From assembly GCA_054661495.1 (NCBI GenBank), contig BAAFSQ010000006.1:34161-98160 (forward strand): a stretch of 64,000 bases of DNA. Direction: 5' to 3'. This document shows, piece after piece, positions 9,196 to 20,597 of the stretch. The notes below the pieces were generated by a model, which was given only the letters and a program-made list of their open reading frames with translations, ran no database searches and was not told where the DNA came from. Numbering within the stretch: the stretch's first letter is position 1; each line of letters starts with the position of its first letter. The DNA is from Zygophlyctis sp. KS116. Its lineage: Eukaryota; Chytridiomycota. The translations under genes and the position numbers were made by a program.

Positions 9196-11618
9196 TTACC
9201 TTTGCCAATGTTTCTTGTTCTTTGCCAAATTCTTGACAGCATCAAAGGTATCATCTTCGTTCAAGTATGTGTCCCATGCTTTGTATAAAGGTGTTACAAT
9301 ATAATCGATAAAACCAACTTGGCATTTTGGTATATCAGTCGAATTTCTATCCATAAACATTGAAATTGGAAGACCCTTGCTTCGTTCTAAATCTCCCTGT
9401 TGAAAAAACTCATCCATAATTAGATAAGACCACCTTTTCGAAATTTCAAGGGGTTTAGAGGCATTGTTAATATCAGCACATTTCATGCAAATGTCTAAAG
9501 CTATTTGCCTATCACCGGCTTCAGTAAAGTTAAGCCCTTTGCATTAAAAACACAGAAATATTATACCAGTGCCGTTAATTTTGTTTTCGAATTTGGCAAT
9601 ATATTCAAAATGATTAGCCATATCTGTAGATAAAACCATTCCAACAATTGTAGCTCTTATACTTTTCCACTTATCCAATGAAAACTTTGCGAGTATGTTA
9701 GCCTCTGGAATCGATTGCATTATTTCAAATCCCTTAGAGCAGTGATAGTTTTCCAGTACCTATTTTGTTATATCATGAGATAAAATACGGCTTGATCATT
9801 ATATCTCAATGCAAGTTCTGCAGATGTACTAATCAAATAAGCATTATTAACACCAGGATGATCAATATCATGAATTGCAGCAGCGACTATTGCGGCAAAG
9901 CAATCCTTGAAAGTTAAAAAAATCATCCCAGTACCTCTTGAGTAACTAAATCATTTAATCCTAAAACACTAAGGAAAAAATGAACTGCGTGCATGACATC
10001 CGCAGCATGTGTTGAATTATGATAAGTATTTTTCTAGCTTTAAAAATAATATATTACTCGGTAGGATGATTCAACGATTTCAAAGAACTTTGACATGACT
10101 GATTCGTCGATATCATACAAGTATTTAAGATTGTACGTGTCGTAAAGATACATTCCGAGGAAATACAAGGGGCGCCCTAAAGTTTAAAATATAATTCTTA
10201 CCATTTGTGGCATCATACAAGTCAAATATATTGAAGCTCCATTCATCAACATTTTCTAGCGCTTCCGTTATTTTTTGGCTATTTCTAGAATATATATAAA
10301 TAAAATCCTACCCTCCTATTGGTCTACTAATTATCTCTATAAAATTCCTAGAATTAATATAATGAGTCTTACGTTGGTGCTTGTAACACATTATTTTGCT
10401 TCTTATCTTCTTCGTTTTGATTGCTCTGATTCGTAATAAGTGAATTTAGCCATTTTGAAACTTCGGAGTCTATGTTTGTATTACTAAGATTTGGTAAAAA
10501 AAGCTGATTTTTTGATAATAAATCAATAACTTTGTCCAAACTGCTTTGCATATCCGAATTCAGGTTACATTTACTTTGAATATCTCTAATGACTTTGATT
10601 ACTTTTGTAATTGGAGAATCTAAATCCAAAGTATTTTCTTTTGTCTTCATTTCCTTAATCTGTCTTTTAAGTTCAATATTTTGATAAAACAAGGTGGCAA
10701 CAAGCTTTTGCCTTTCAATTAAATTCAATGCATAATCAAGAATATGTTTCTCTAAAAAGTATAAAATTGCAACTATTTCAATCATGACTACCTTGATGTA
10801 AAATATTCAAAATAATTACCATTAATGTTATATCAGGAGCCCAAGAGGATGAAATCGGCAGAGCCATTTGGAATTTTGCAGCAGTCTCTGCAGTAAATGC
10901 TGTATTAAGTACAGCAGACATTGTTGCATACACGGCTATTTTCTTTACACAAAGTATAAATTACCAATAAAACTAAAATATATGATAAAGAGAAATTTTA
11001 GATTCTGTTGACCTCCTACTTGCAAGGAGATTGTCATAATAGAAGTAAACCACAACACCCCAAAGACTGTATGAATTTCTCGTGAAAAGATATGAAATAT
11101 TCCATATGGAATGACTGATAAATAAAATGGTAGCATTGATTTAGAATTATAGTGCTGAAAAATTATTGCGATTTCAATATTGACATACGACACAAAGATA
11201 TATAAAGGAATTGCCCAAAAAAACATTGTTATCATTCCTGCCAAATGAGCAAAGCACAAAATTATTAGTTGCCAAATATAATGAAGCGATAACTAAGAAT
11301 CAATAATATAAAGCATTACAAACTGTATTATTGGACCTTGAATTGATTTAGTTGACGGCGATTCCTCATTATTTTTCAAAATTCTAATAATTAATTGATG
11401 GCGTTGATGTCATTAATGTGAATTAATTAATCTATAGTGATTACTTACTTGTGGCTCTGTACAGATCGTAATGTGTCTGCTCGTGTTATTCCCTTCCTAT
11501 CAACAATCTTCCTTGTTAAGTCCTGGGACATGATATTTTTAAGATCATCCTGTGATTTAAGAGAAGACAGAGATATCAGAACATTATCCTTTGAGTTTTT
11601 ATTTAACAGTCTCTTCAT
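9196..11618 (-). CDS. Membrane-anchored class I 3',5'-cyclic nucleotide phosphodiesterase
   Basis: 694-aa product from 12 exons: 11618-11449, 11383-11320, 11292-10965, 10935-10820, 10791-10373, 10347-10312, 10284-10202, 10176-10058, 10033-9935, 9905-9789, 9759-9567 and 9536-9196. After a ~60-residue basic/helical tail come five or six hydrophobic segments (about residues 75-260), then a coiled linker and a complete class I PDE catalytic domain. This contains [10 protein letters not shown], the metal-binding [32 protein letters not shown] and [12 protein letters not shown]. All expected metal ligands and the purine-clamp glutamine/phenylalanine region are present, so it should hydrolyse cAMP and/or cGMP at a membrane. 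No retinal-lysine or opsin signature was recognised. The first intron (65 nt) is unusually long. It is head-to-head with the cNMP-binding gene at 11783. Confidence 0.85.
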
Positions 11619-11782
11619 ATCGGGCAATCACTAAAACGAATGGAAAACTTCCGTTCTTAACTCACGAAATGTCCGAACGCAAACTAAATATCAGCCAATG
11701 AACACTTGTGGTCGCCGCTGCTATATTATAATATTACTTTATTAATAATTAGCATTAAGAGATCAATGCTGCTACTCCAATC

Positions 11783-14700
11783 ATGATGCATTATAACGCC
11801 ACCGTAAACAAACAGACACAACTTATAATGAAGGAGGATAAATATGAGATCAAGACCGCAAGAGCAAGCTCATTTAAATCATCAGATTTATCTCCATCTA
11901 CTGCTACAAATGAAACTTTTCCAAAAATAAAAACAGATCGTCTTTGTAAATCATTTAATGCAGCATCAAATTCTCCAACAACAGCAGTCAACTTACAACT
12001 TCCGATTCCTTTAATGGAAAGAAGAGCTTCATTTACTGATTCAGATCACCCGATCAATGATATGACAAACCTGCTGCATAGTCTCCCGTTTTTTTCTGGA
12101 TTGCCGTCATCAGATGCATTCATCCAAGAAATTAATGGTCTGTTGAAATTAAGACCTTTCAAATTAGGAGATACAGTTATACATTATGGAGATGTTGCAA
12201 AATGCATGTATTTAATAGTTAGGGGAGAACTTGGTATCATGAGTGAAGATAATGAAATTGAGTATGCAACTTTAACAGCAGGATCATTTGGTAAATTATG
12301 ACAAAATTAAAATTAGTGGGTGAAATAGGTGTATTATTTAATACTATGCGTACTGCAACTGTCATCTGCAAAACTAAAAGTCTTTTAGTTGCATTAACTA
12401 CAGAAGATATCCAATCCAAATTGGAAAAATACCCAGATATAAAAGAACATATTCAGCTAAAAGGGAATGAGCGGTTGCAAGCCTTGGAGAATATTAAAAA
12501 TCAGAAAAATGAACCTGTAGAAAAGGAAGAAAAAAAAGGAAAGGCGGGATATAATGTGAAGAGAAGTTCTTCATTTAAGAAGGCTGCTATCAGTCCTGAT
12601 TCATCGTTTAATGCTGGACAATCTTTAGGGAACAGTTTTGGAGCAGGAGGATTACTTTCACCGGACTCCATGGTACCTGTTCAAATGATTAATACTAGAA
12701 TATAATGAAAAATAAGGCCTCTTCCAGAAGATCTTCTCTAAACCCGGAAACTGCGCTAGGAACATCTTTAGATTTAACCCCAGATGGTTCACTTTTACCA
12801 AACAATGAGCCGGCTTTTTTAAGGAGAAAAAATTCATTCAATCATTCTGAAGACGATGACGATCAATCTAAATTATTTTCGAAATCGTTCAATGCATCAA
12901 GAAGAAAGAGCTCGATTCGGTTTGAATTAGGGGATTTGGCAATATCAGTCCAAGATGAACCACCTCCTAATATTCTATCAATTGCAGTGCCACAGATTGA
13001 GGTTTCAGTTAATTCTGACTATAAGATGTCACTTGAAGAGATACCTACAATCGAAATAAGCGCCAGTGCAGACTCATCAGAAATATGCATTCCTGTTCCT
13101 GCTATTATGATCGAAACACCATCTCTAAATAATCTCACAGAAGAGAACACTAAGGAACATATCGATTCTATCGAAAATCATTTAAAATCCAAAGAAACTG
13201 AGCCGAGAAGAATATCTGTTGCAGTTTGGTCTGATCCCAAGCTAATTAAAATTGCTCAAAAGAAGGAAGAGGGAATTTCCCACACTTTCAAACAAGCTAA
13301 ATCATGGACTGGAATTTCAGATGAATATTTTACAGAGGTTGATGATGAAGACGAAATATGCTTTTTACAGACGGCAATATCTGACTCATTTGATACCGGA
13401 TTATCAGTAACCCCCAATGAGGAAGTATTGATAAATTTGGTCCGATGCCTTAGTTTTGAAGATTTATTTAGACTTAGAGGACTTTGTCAAAGTATGCCAG
13501 CTATCATTTCTACTGCGAAGCCTCACAAATTAAAATCAATTAATTTATCACCATATTTTAGGCGACTCAATGATCGAGGATTAATAGCTATATCTAAGCT
13601 ATGCGGAATGTTCATAGAAAAACTGAACTTACATGCGGCTTATCAGCTAAACGATAGAAGTGTCGAAACTCTCGCCAAGTCAGCACCAAATTTAAAGTAT
13701 TTGAACCTATCAGATCTATGGGAGCTTTCTGATGTCAGCTTAGTGGCTCTATCTCGATATTGCCCCTCTATAACTCATCTTGATTTGTCGAATTGCCGCA
13801 AAATAACCAACAAAGGTTTGTTAGGAATCTTGGAATCGTGCTCAAAACTCTCAATTTTATCGTTAAGCTATTGCAAGAATCTCACTAATAAAGTATTTGA
13901 TCATGAATCATGGGCTAGAATTAAAGAGGTAAATCTTCATAGATGTACTGGAATCGGCGATCGTGGCTTTGAATTCTGGCCTCTATTTATAGATGATTTT
14001 GGATGGTCAGGAAACGGATCCAGAATGCTTGCTTCTTCAACCGATTGGGGTCATGCATCAGAAGATATTCTAAAGGGATCATTTTGCAAAAGTGGAGTCA
14101 CATTAGATAACTTAAGTTTTGCCGATGGACTCTGCGACATGGACCAAAATGATGTAAACGAAGTTATATATGATGATAATGACAACTGGAGAAGTGAGAT
14201 ATCAGAAGAAAAATTAAGTCGGGACAATCTACATTCTAGCAGTGATTCAGTTAGCTTATCAGACTCTATGGATAAACCAAAGATAATGGTTAGTGAATTT
14301 TCAGAAAATACAAGCGAACCATCAAGACTGACACATTTTGCCTTGCGAAGTCTTGATCTTCGAGACTGTTCCTTCTTATCCGATACTGCGATCGCATCTA
14401 TCGCTAGTGTATGCTCTCAATTAAGAATTCTAAATTTATCATTTTGTTGTTCTTTGACTGAAGATTTTGGAAGATACTTGGGTAATTATTTTGTGTATTC
14501 AAGTTATAGTCAAAGGTTGTAGAAAATTATCACATCTTGACGTTTCCTTTTGCGGAGGAGCTGTGAATGATGAATTTTTATTAGAAATATCCACTGGTCT
14601 TCATCGCCTTAAAGCCCTGTCTATTCGTGGATGCATTCAAATTACAGATCAAGGAGTGGATCATATTATTAAATATTCAAAACTTGAAAAAATCAGCTAT

Positions 14701-14805
14701 TCTCAATGCAAATCTATAACTTCTAGCGGCAGAAATTTATTGAATGAAAATTATCAAGTAGTAGATACTAACTCTATTTGTGAAGGAATAGCTGGATGGA
14801 TATAA
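11783..14805 (+). CDS. Cyclic-nucleotide-binding domain fused to F-box-like and AMN1-type leucine-rich repeats
   Basis: 980-aa product from four exons. Introns lie at about 12293-12318 (26 nt), 12672-12697 (26 nt) and 14482-14509 (28 nt). A Ser-rich N-terminus precedes a cNMP-binding beta-barrel at about residues 95-215. Its phosphate-binding cassette GEIGVLFNTMRTATV is intact (E and R both present) once the first intron is removed. A long disordered Ser-rich linker with repeated RRSSF/RRKSS-like basophilic kinase sites follows. An F-box-like stretch (LVRCLSFEDLFRLRGLC) then leads into cysteine-containing LRRs (e.g. LKYLNLSDLWELSDVSL, ITHLDLSNCRKITNKGL), interrupted by an acidic insert. It could be a cAMP-responsive substrate adaptor of an SCF ligase; that is inference. 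Confidence 0.75.
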
Positions 14806-14879
14806 TCATTATTGTCAGTTTAATAAACAAGCAATATCCAATACACAAAATACTTGAGACCGATCGGGTTAAAAACCTT

Positions 14880-14885
14880 CACGTG
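14880..14885. promoter_or_regulatory. CACGTG E-box (CACGTGGG context)
   Basis: CACGTGGG at 14880-14887 ends 15 bp upstream of the AP180-like ATG (14903). It matches the bHLH core and the extended form preferred by Pho4-type factors. PHO81, a phosphate-signalling gene, also lies in the window. Binding is inference. Confidence 0.3.
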
Positions 14886-14902
14886 GGTTTGTTTACAAAC
14901 AA

Positions 14903-17410
14903 ATGAAATTAGATGCCGCGATTGAATATTCTATTCAACGGTCCACTACAAAGGACCTGAAACCGTTAAAACCAAAACACATACAAAGTATTTTCATTAA
15001 TTTAACTGTTAGATATAACCATGGCCACTGCTCAGCGGGATGTCCAAATGTCTGATTTGTTTAGATGCTTTGGTGGGAGACTGAAAGAGTCTTCTTCAAT
15101 AGTGACTCTAAAGACATTGTTGCTCATTCATATCATGATAAGAGAAGGCTCCCATGAAAGAGTTTTGGGCTATTTGGCTTCTAATCCTGGACTAGTTGAT
15201 GTTTATCATCTTAAGGATAAGTATGATCAGTTGAGAAATGTTCAGGAATACTCTGAATTCTTAGAGGAAAGAGTTGCTGCTTTTAAAAATGTGAAGGAGG
15301 ACTTTGTAAAGGGGAAAGCGGCAATGATTACTTATTATAAACATGAGCCATTGGATGAACAAAAGTTGAAGAGTATTCAAAGCTTACAACTCCTGATTGA
15401 AGCAGGAGCTAAATGTTCAGTATGCTGGTTTTATTTTAATTTTGATAGTGTTTTGTTGATGATTGGCGATCAGATAATCCTATTCAGATTCAGGCTTTTA
15501 GACTGATTGTTGGCGATATGATTGGGCTTTTCCATTTATTAAACGAGGCAGTACTAAGGTTATTGGCTGGATTCTTTGAATTGGAAAAGCCTTTGGCAAA
15601 ACTGGGGCTTGAGATATATAAGAACTTTGCTGATCAGACTAAAAGAGTGACAGGATTTTTTGAACAAGCGGGAAGAGTTTCGGTGGAAATAGGTGTTAGA
15701 ATTCCTGTTTTCAAACAGGTAAGTTTTCATTTGATGTTATTCTTCTCCCAAAGGGGAAATATTGTTTTTGTATTCTTATTCATAGGCTCCAGCTTCACTC
15801 GTAAGTACTTTGTCAGACCACATAAAAGCTCCAAACTTTGAAGAGCAAAGAGTTATAGCAAGAGAGCAAAAGGCAATGAAAGCTTTGGCGGGGAAAAAAT
15901 CGAAAAAGAATAAATCAAATAAGGATCTGTCTCGTATTTTTTCATTTATTAATATTTAGGATCTGGCTCAGCTTCTTCACTTGATAGTCAGACAGAATTG
16001 GAAAAGTCATCAGCTCCGGCAACTGCAGGGGCCGAGAATGATCTTAGGAAAAAGATAGCACTTAAAGCAGATCCTGTTCTCATTGACTTCTTTGCTTCAA
16101 TAGATGAGGAGGTTCAGGCCTTTGAATCAGACGCTAATCAGGCTCAATATGGAGATGTAGGCTCGGTATGGTATCCACAGCAGTTTGGACAAGACCAAGG
16201 AAATGGAAATTCTCCACTCGGAAGCATGTATGGACTCACCGAGACCGCTAAGACTCAAGCCCAAATTCAAAAGCAATTACAGCAAACAGAACAAATGTTT
16301 GCTTCTGCTGGATTTTCTATCCAGCCGGCTGGATTGGGATACCCTGCTCCATCAAACCAGTCCTCGTTCAATGGTTTGCCAGAAGGTGCCAAAATGGCTC
16401 CAAATCCTTTTATGCCCCCTTCGCAAAATTTCGCAAATTCCTCTTCAGCCCAACCTTTTTCGTCAGCAGGATCCACAAACATGCAGAGTCAGCCTTTTAG
16501 GGGTCACCAGTCATCTCCTCTTGGGACATCACAAGCTCCATTTGGGAATTCTCTTAACTATGGCTCTCAGCAGCAAGTAGTGTCCAATCAGCCAGCTGTA
16601 TTTCAAACTCAGCCTTTTGGCGCTCCTACAGTTTCTCTTTCAAATACATATATGAATCCATTTGCTTTCAGTCAGGCACAATCGAATACAGCCCCTTTGA
16701 ACCCTTTCGGTACTTCCTCTAATTCCAACCAGCCTGTGAATCTGAATTTCAAGATGGGTGCTTTTATCCCAACACAAGCTCCGACTCAGCCCTCAACATA
16801 TTCTTCTTTGCCAAGATCCAACACTGCTCAGCCTATGGTTCCTCCGAAAAATGTAGATCTTTTTGGGGATCTAGCTTCTCTGGACTTATCATATACTACG
16901 CATGCACAGAACAAGATTCCTTCTCAACCCCAACCATCATATACACAGTTTGGTGCATTTGGTGGAAATGTCAGTGGTCAGTTTCCAGGATTGCAAGCTG
17001 ATAGAAATCTACAATCCCAGCCGCCAGTTTCTTTCCCCCCTTTTGGAGCCGGTCAGTCTGGAGGTCAAAGTATGAACGACCCATTCAATCCTTTTGGAAC
17101 TGCACAAAAGGCCTATAGCCCTCCAGTAGCTGCTGCAAATCCACAAGCATCGAACCCATTTGGAAATTTAGATTTTGGAGGAAACCTTTCAGGTGGATCT
17201 AGTACTGCTTCTAATTCATATGGTAACTATATAGTTAGTAGTAGCAGCAATGCTCAACCGCAAACCTTGTTTGATCCCCGCTCGAATGCCAATGGAACAG
17301 CCTCAGATCCTTTTACAAGGCCATCTCAGAATCAAGATTTATTTGCACACGACCCATTTTCCATGCCGCTGCAAAACTCAACTAATGGATTTGGATTTCA
17401 AAAAAAATAG
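14903..17410 (+). CDS. AP180/CALM clathrin assembly protein (ANTH domain)
   Basis: 786-aa product from exons 14903-14987, 15013-15419, 15449-15718, 15786-15933 and 15960-17410. The first exon supplies the ANTH phosphoinositide-binding start (MKLDAAIEYS..KPLKPKHIQ), which lies in a frame different from the next exon and is joined by a 25-nt intron. The ANTH helices run to about residue 280 (LLIEAGAKCS, FHLLNEAVLRLLAGFFELEK). The C-terminal half is disordered and Q/S/P-rich with five NPF motifs (EH-domain ligands) and three DPF motifs (AP-2 ear ligands). It acts in clathrin-mediated endocytosis at the plasma membrane. The third intron (67 nt) is long for this genome. Confidence 0.9.
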
Positions 17411-17590
17411 CTTATATAGTTATAGTAGATGAAAATGAATTGATGACAAATTGAATTAGTTTTTCTGTGAGAAGCAGGAATTTTAAGGTTGGTCGCAACA
17501 GAATTTATAATTAGGAAATTTTATTTGATTATGGAATGTTGATAATAAATAGGTAATTTTGTTTCGTTATTGAGTTTGTGACTGCGTTTT

Positions 17591-19300
17591 TCAGGCCGTG
17601 AGGGAGCCTTTCTAATAATATGAACGATACTAAAAATAAAATACCTCGGAGACAATAGCTAGAAGTGACTTCAATTTATCTACTTCTTTTCGGACATCTT
17701 GCTGATATTTATACATGCTCTATTATAAATATACTAATCATTATACCTTATCATGCAACAAAATATATGGTGCATCCGCATTTTTTGTGCATGCCTCTAA
17801 GATAGCTTGTTCCTGATAAACTCTATGGGTTAAGATAAAAATACTTACTTTGAAATTTTTAACTCCTCCAATTGTTTGATTGATTTATCATACTCTTCTA
17901 GTATCAGATCCCACTTATTTTTCTTGTTTTTTAAAGATTCTAGAATCTCATCAAGTGGAAGTAACGTAACCTGCCCAGATTTTGAGTCCTGCTTTATTCC
18001 AAATATACCATCAAGAAATTGAATAAAGGGGTGATTGCTTTTAACTAATGATGTTGAAACCTTAACTCTGGGATTTATATTCCTCTAGTCAAATATATGA
18101 TAACCATCTTACCATTTTTTCGTCATGATCAGTTTTCCAGGCTTCCATTTCAATTTCAAATGCCTGTGCTAGACTAATCATATGTATCAAATGAGTTCTT
18201 TCAGCTGAAATTTTTTGAATCAAAGAATTGATTGCCAGAGAATAATTTTGTAATATATTTTGAATCTGAATATTATTTCTCGTAAAATATTTACCGAATC
18301 TATTCTGGTTAAAATCTGGTTACTAATATAAATAGAATTGTCGCTTAATTTTTGGTGTAATGGCATCATCATTGTATAAGATGCCTTTTGAGCTATGAGA
18401 ACATTAATATCCTTGAGTGTAGCCTTGATCTTTGATGATAATCCAAATTTAGCCTCAAAACCTGAAGTATCTTGACTACTTTCAGTCATTAAAATGTCTT
18501 CTAAAGGCGCCCTTTGGTTTAATAACTCCATCTGAGACTCTAGTTCTACGAGTTTCAGTTTGTGACTTAACTGATTCATAAAAGAAATTATATATCTATG
18601 TTTGGTTAGCTTGATATATTACTGCGAGCGTAATTCATCTAGTTCAAAGCAGACTTGTTTGCCTAATTCATATTGTTTTAGTTGTGATACCATAATTTGA
18701 TAAGTGGCTAATAGCGAATTCACATTATTCGTGCAATTGATCTTAAATTCCTTTAAATAATCCCTTTTTTGAAATATGTATTCTATGGTCAAGGACAAAT
18801 ATGGCTACCTTTAGACTCTATAAGTTTCAATTCGTCATTAATACGGCCAACAACACGATTGATGCAATGATTAATCTAAATCATGATTAAACAAATGATA
18901 CCTTTTCACTAGTCTCAGCAATCATATGGTCCTTGTAAACTATTTTTTCTCTTTTTTGATTAATCAGAGCCTTTAATTCAGCGTTTGTTTGACTAGTATC
19001 GTACATTGACAACTTTAGGCTATTACATTTAGATTTTATATTTTGCGATTCCCGATCTAGCTGTAGAATATGGTCTTCAAGTACATCTAGTTCATTATTA
19101 GATGTTTTGGTTGATAGTCCGTTCCATTGACGGATTTGAGTATCCGCGTCCAGAATTGGAATTGATTCTATTCGTTCAAAGAGCCAATTAATGAATGGAC
19201 TATTTAGACTAGATATCCATTCTAATTTCGCAAACAATGAAACATCATCATTTCCAACGCTGAAGCCATTATCAAGGAGAAAATCAACAAATAAATTCAT
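17591..19300 (-). CDS. HAUS3: HAUS3-like augmin complex subunit
   Basis: 495-aa product from nine exons joined by eight introns of 26-33 nt. The N-terminus (FLLDNGF...SLFAKLEWISSLNS then FINWLFERI) resembles the conserved start of HAUS3, the augmin subunit with a WLFE-type motif. The rest is almost continuous coiled coil, as expected for the HAUS3/HAUS1/4/5 family. Augmin recruits gamma-tubulin to pre-existing microtubules for branching nucleation in the spindle; several fungi have lost it. The stop is set at 17591 after a very short last exon. Resemblance is moderate, so another coiled-coil kinetochore or spindle protein remains possible. It converges on the AP180-like gene with 180 bp between. 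Confidence 0.58.
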
Positions 19301-19382
19301 TATATTTTAAGTCCGATTCACGCCAAAACTCTCATTTTGAATGGACAACTGTCGGTCCAGACTCATTATAATCAGCCTAAAA

Positions 19383-20498
19383 TCAATTATTCATAAAACT
19401 TACTCTTGTGATGTAATTAGCAGGAGATATTAATGTGCATTTTGCAGTGACTGAACCTCCTACATATCCCATATCTTGAGGACGTTCCCTGAAATTTGTA
19501 AAATAATCTGGAATTTTCATCCATCCAAGTTCTTTAGCTTGAAATTCAGAAGACGTTTCAGAAGCAGCCAAGTAAATAGCACATTCAGCTTCTATTCTAT
19601 CCTTTATACAAGAAATTGCAGCTAGTCCACCTGATAAAGCAATATTTTCCCAGAGAAAAAGTCTTTTTTCAGGTTCTCCTGAAGCTCGAACACATTCTGA
19701 CATTGCTTCTGGAAGTGAAGGGATATCTTTTCTTGCTATAGTTGGATCAAAAAGTACATCCAGGCATGAAACTCTGATTTTTGAACTTATAGGAACATTA
19801 ATTCCATTAATCTGTACTTGTTTAGGATCAGATTCACCATTATTAATTCCAACAATGAGATCAGGAGTTTCCAGAATTTCTTTTAAAAACTTTTCTTGAA
19901 TTGAATCCTTTTTCCAGACATTTTTAAAGTCTGCATCTTGAAGTAAGAGGAATTCCAAGTGTTTTAAAATATCTTTTCCGCCGACTGGTAAAGCAATTGC
20001 AGCATATCTTACTACATTATTTTCAAAAATAGCTGTTATATCTACTATAAGCTGATTAAAAGTACCACATTTGTCATAACCTAAATCCAAGACTAAGCCG
20101 GATGTGGCACCATATCCATACAGAGTCGCCAGAGGTTGTTCGATAAAGACGAGACCAGAAAAGTTACATACTTCAAACATGTATTGTGCAGTTTCTTCAA
20201 TCATGAGTTTCGACCAAGATAATGGCATTAATACAGCAACCAAGTAATCATTTTTGATTCTAGAAATCCCAAACTTTTTAATCGTTGCATGAAATAATAA
20301 ATCATGAAAACATTTGGCATGATTAATTTGTCCATTCTTGATTGACTGAATTTTCTTTAAATTAGCATTTTCCAGTGGCACAAAACCGCCGTCTGTTTCC
20401 CATCCACTTGCCGATAGTTGGTTTTCCGGCAAATCAATGTATGAAGCCACATTGCATTTAATAGTGTTGGATCCTGGATCTAAAACTAGATGATTTGA
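19383..20498 (-). CDS. Divergent actin-related protein
   Basis: Intronless 371-aa protein (start at 20498, MSNHLVLDPGSNTIK; an upstream in-frame ATG at 20519 would add 7 residues). Actin-fold landmarks are present but altered. Phosphate-1 is LVLDPGSNTIKCN, phosphate-2 is LVLDLGYDKCG (normally VLDSGDG), followed by ALPVGGKDI. The adenosine motif is NIALSGGLAAISCIKDRIEAE (matching NIVLSGG), and GYVGGS stands near the end where actin has WIGGS. It lacks the usual KCYF ending. The changes fit an ARP of the nuclear or dynactin-peripheral kind (Arp9/Arp10-like), and a SWI1-like gene lies in the same window. The subclass cannot be fixed by eye. Confidence 0.68.
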   Translation of the reverse strand, partial: SNHLVLDPGSNTIKCNVASYIDLPENQLSASGWETDGGFVPLENANLKKIQSIKNGQINHAKCFHDLLFHATIKKFGISRIKNDYLVAVLMPLSWSKLMIEETAQYMFEVCNFSGLVFIEQPLATLYGYGATSGLVLDLGYDKCGTFNQLIVDITAIFENNVVRYAAIALPVGGKDILKHLEFLLLQDADFKNVWKKDSIQEKFLKEILETPDLIVGINNGESDPKQVQINGINVPISSKIRVSCLDVLFDPTIARKDIPSLPEAMSECVRASGEPEKRLFLWENIALSGGLAAISCIKDRIEAECAIYLAASETSSEFQAKELGWMKIPDYFTNFRERPQDMGYVGGSVTAKCTLISPANYITRVSFMNN

Positions 20499-20597
20499 CA
20501 TAAAAACACAAATTCTCAATCCTCAACGGTTGCCCTAGAACTGATTATGCATTACTGATACATTGAATACATTTTAATAGATTGCAGAAACATAAAC

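Noticed and set aside
9196-11618. Rhodopsin-phosphodiesterase fusion
   Set aside because: The layout is similar, but no retinal-binding lysine motif or seven-helix opsin pattern was recognised.
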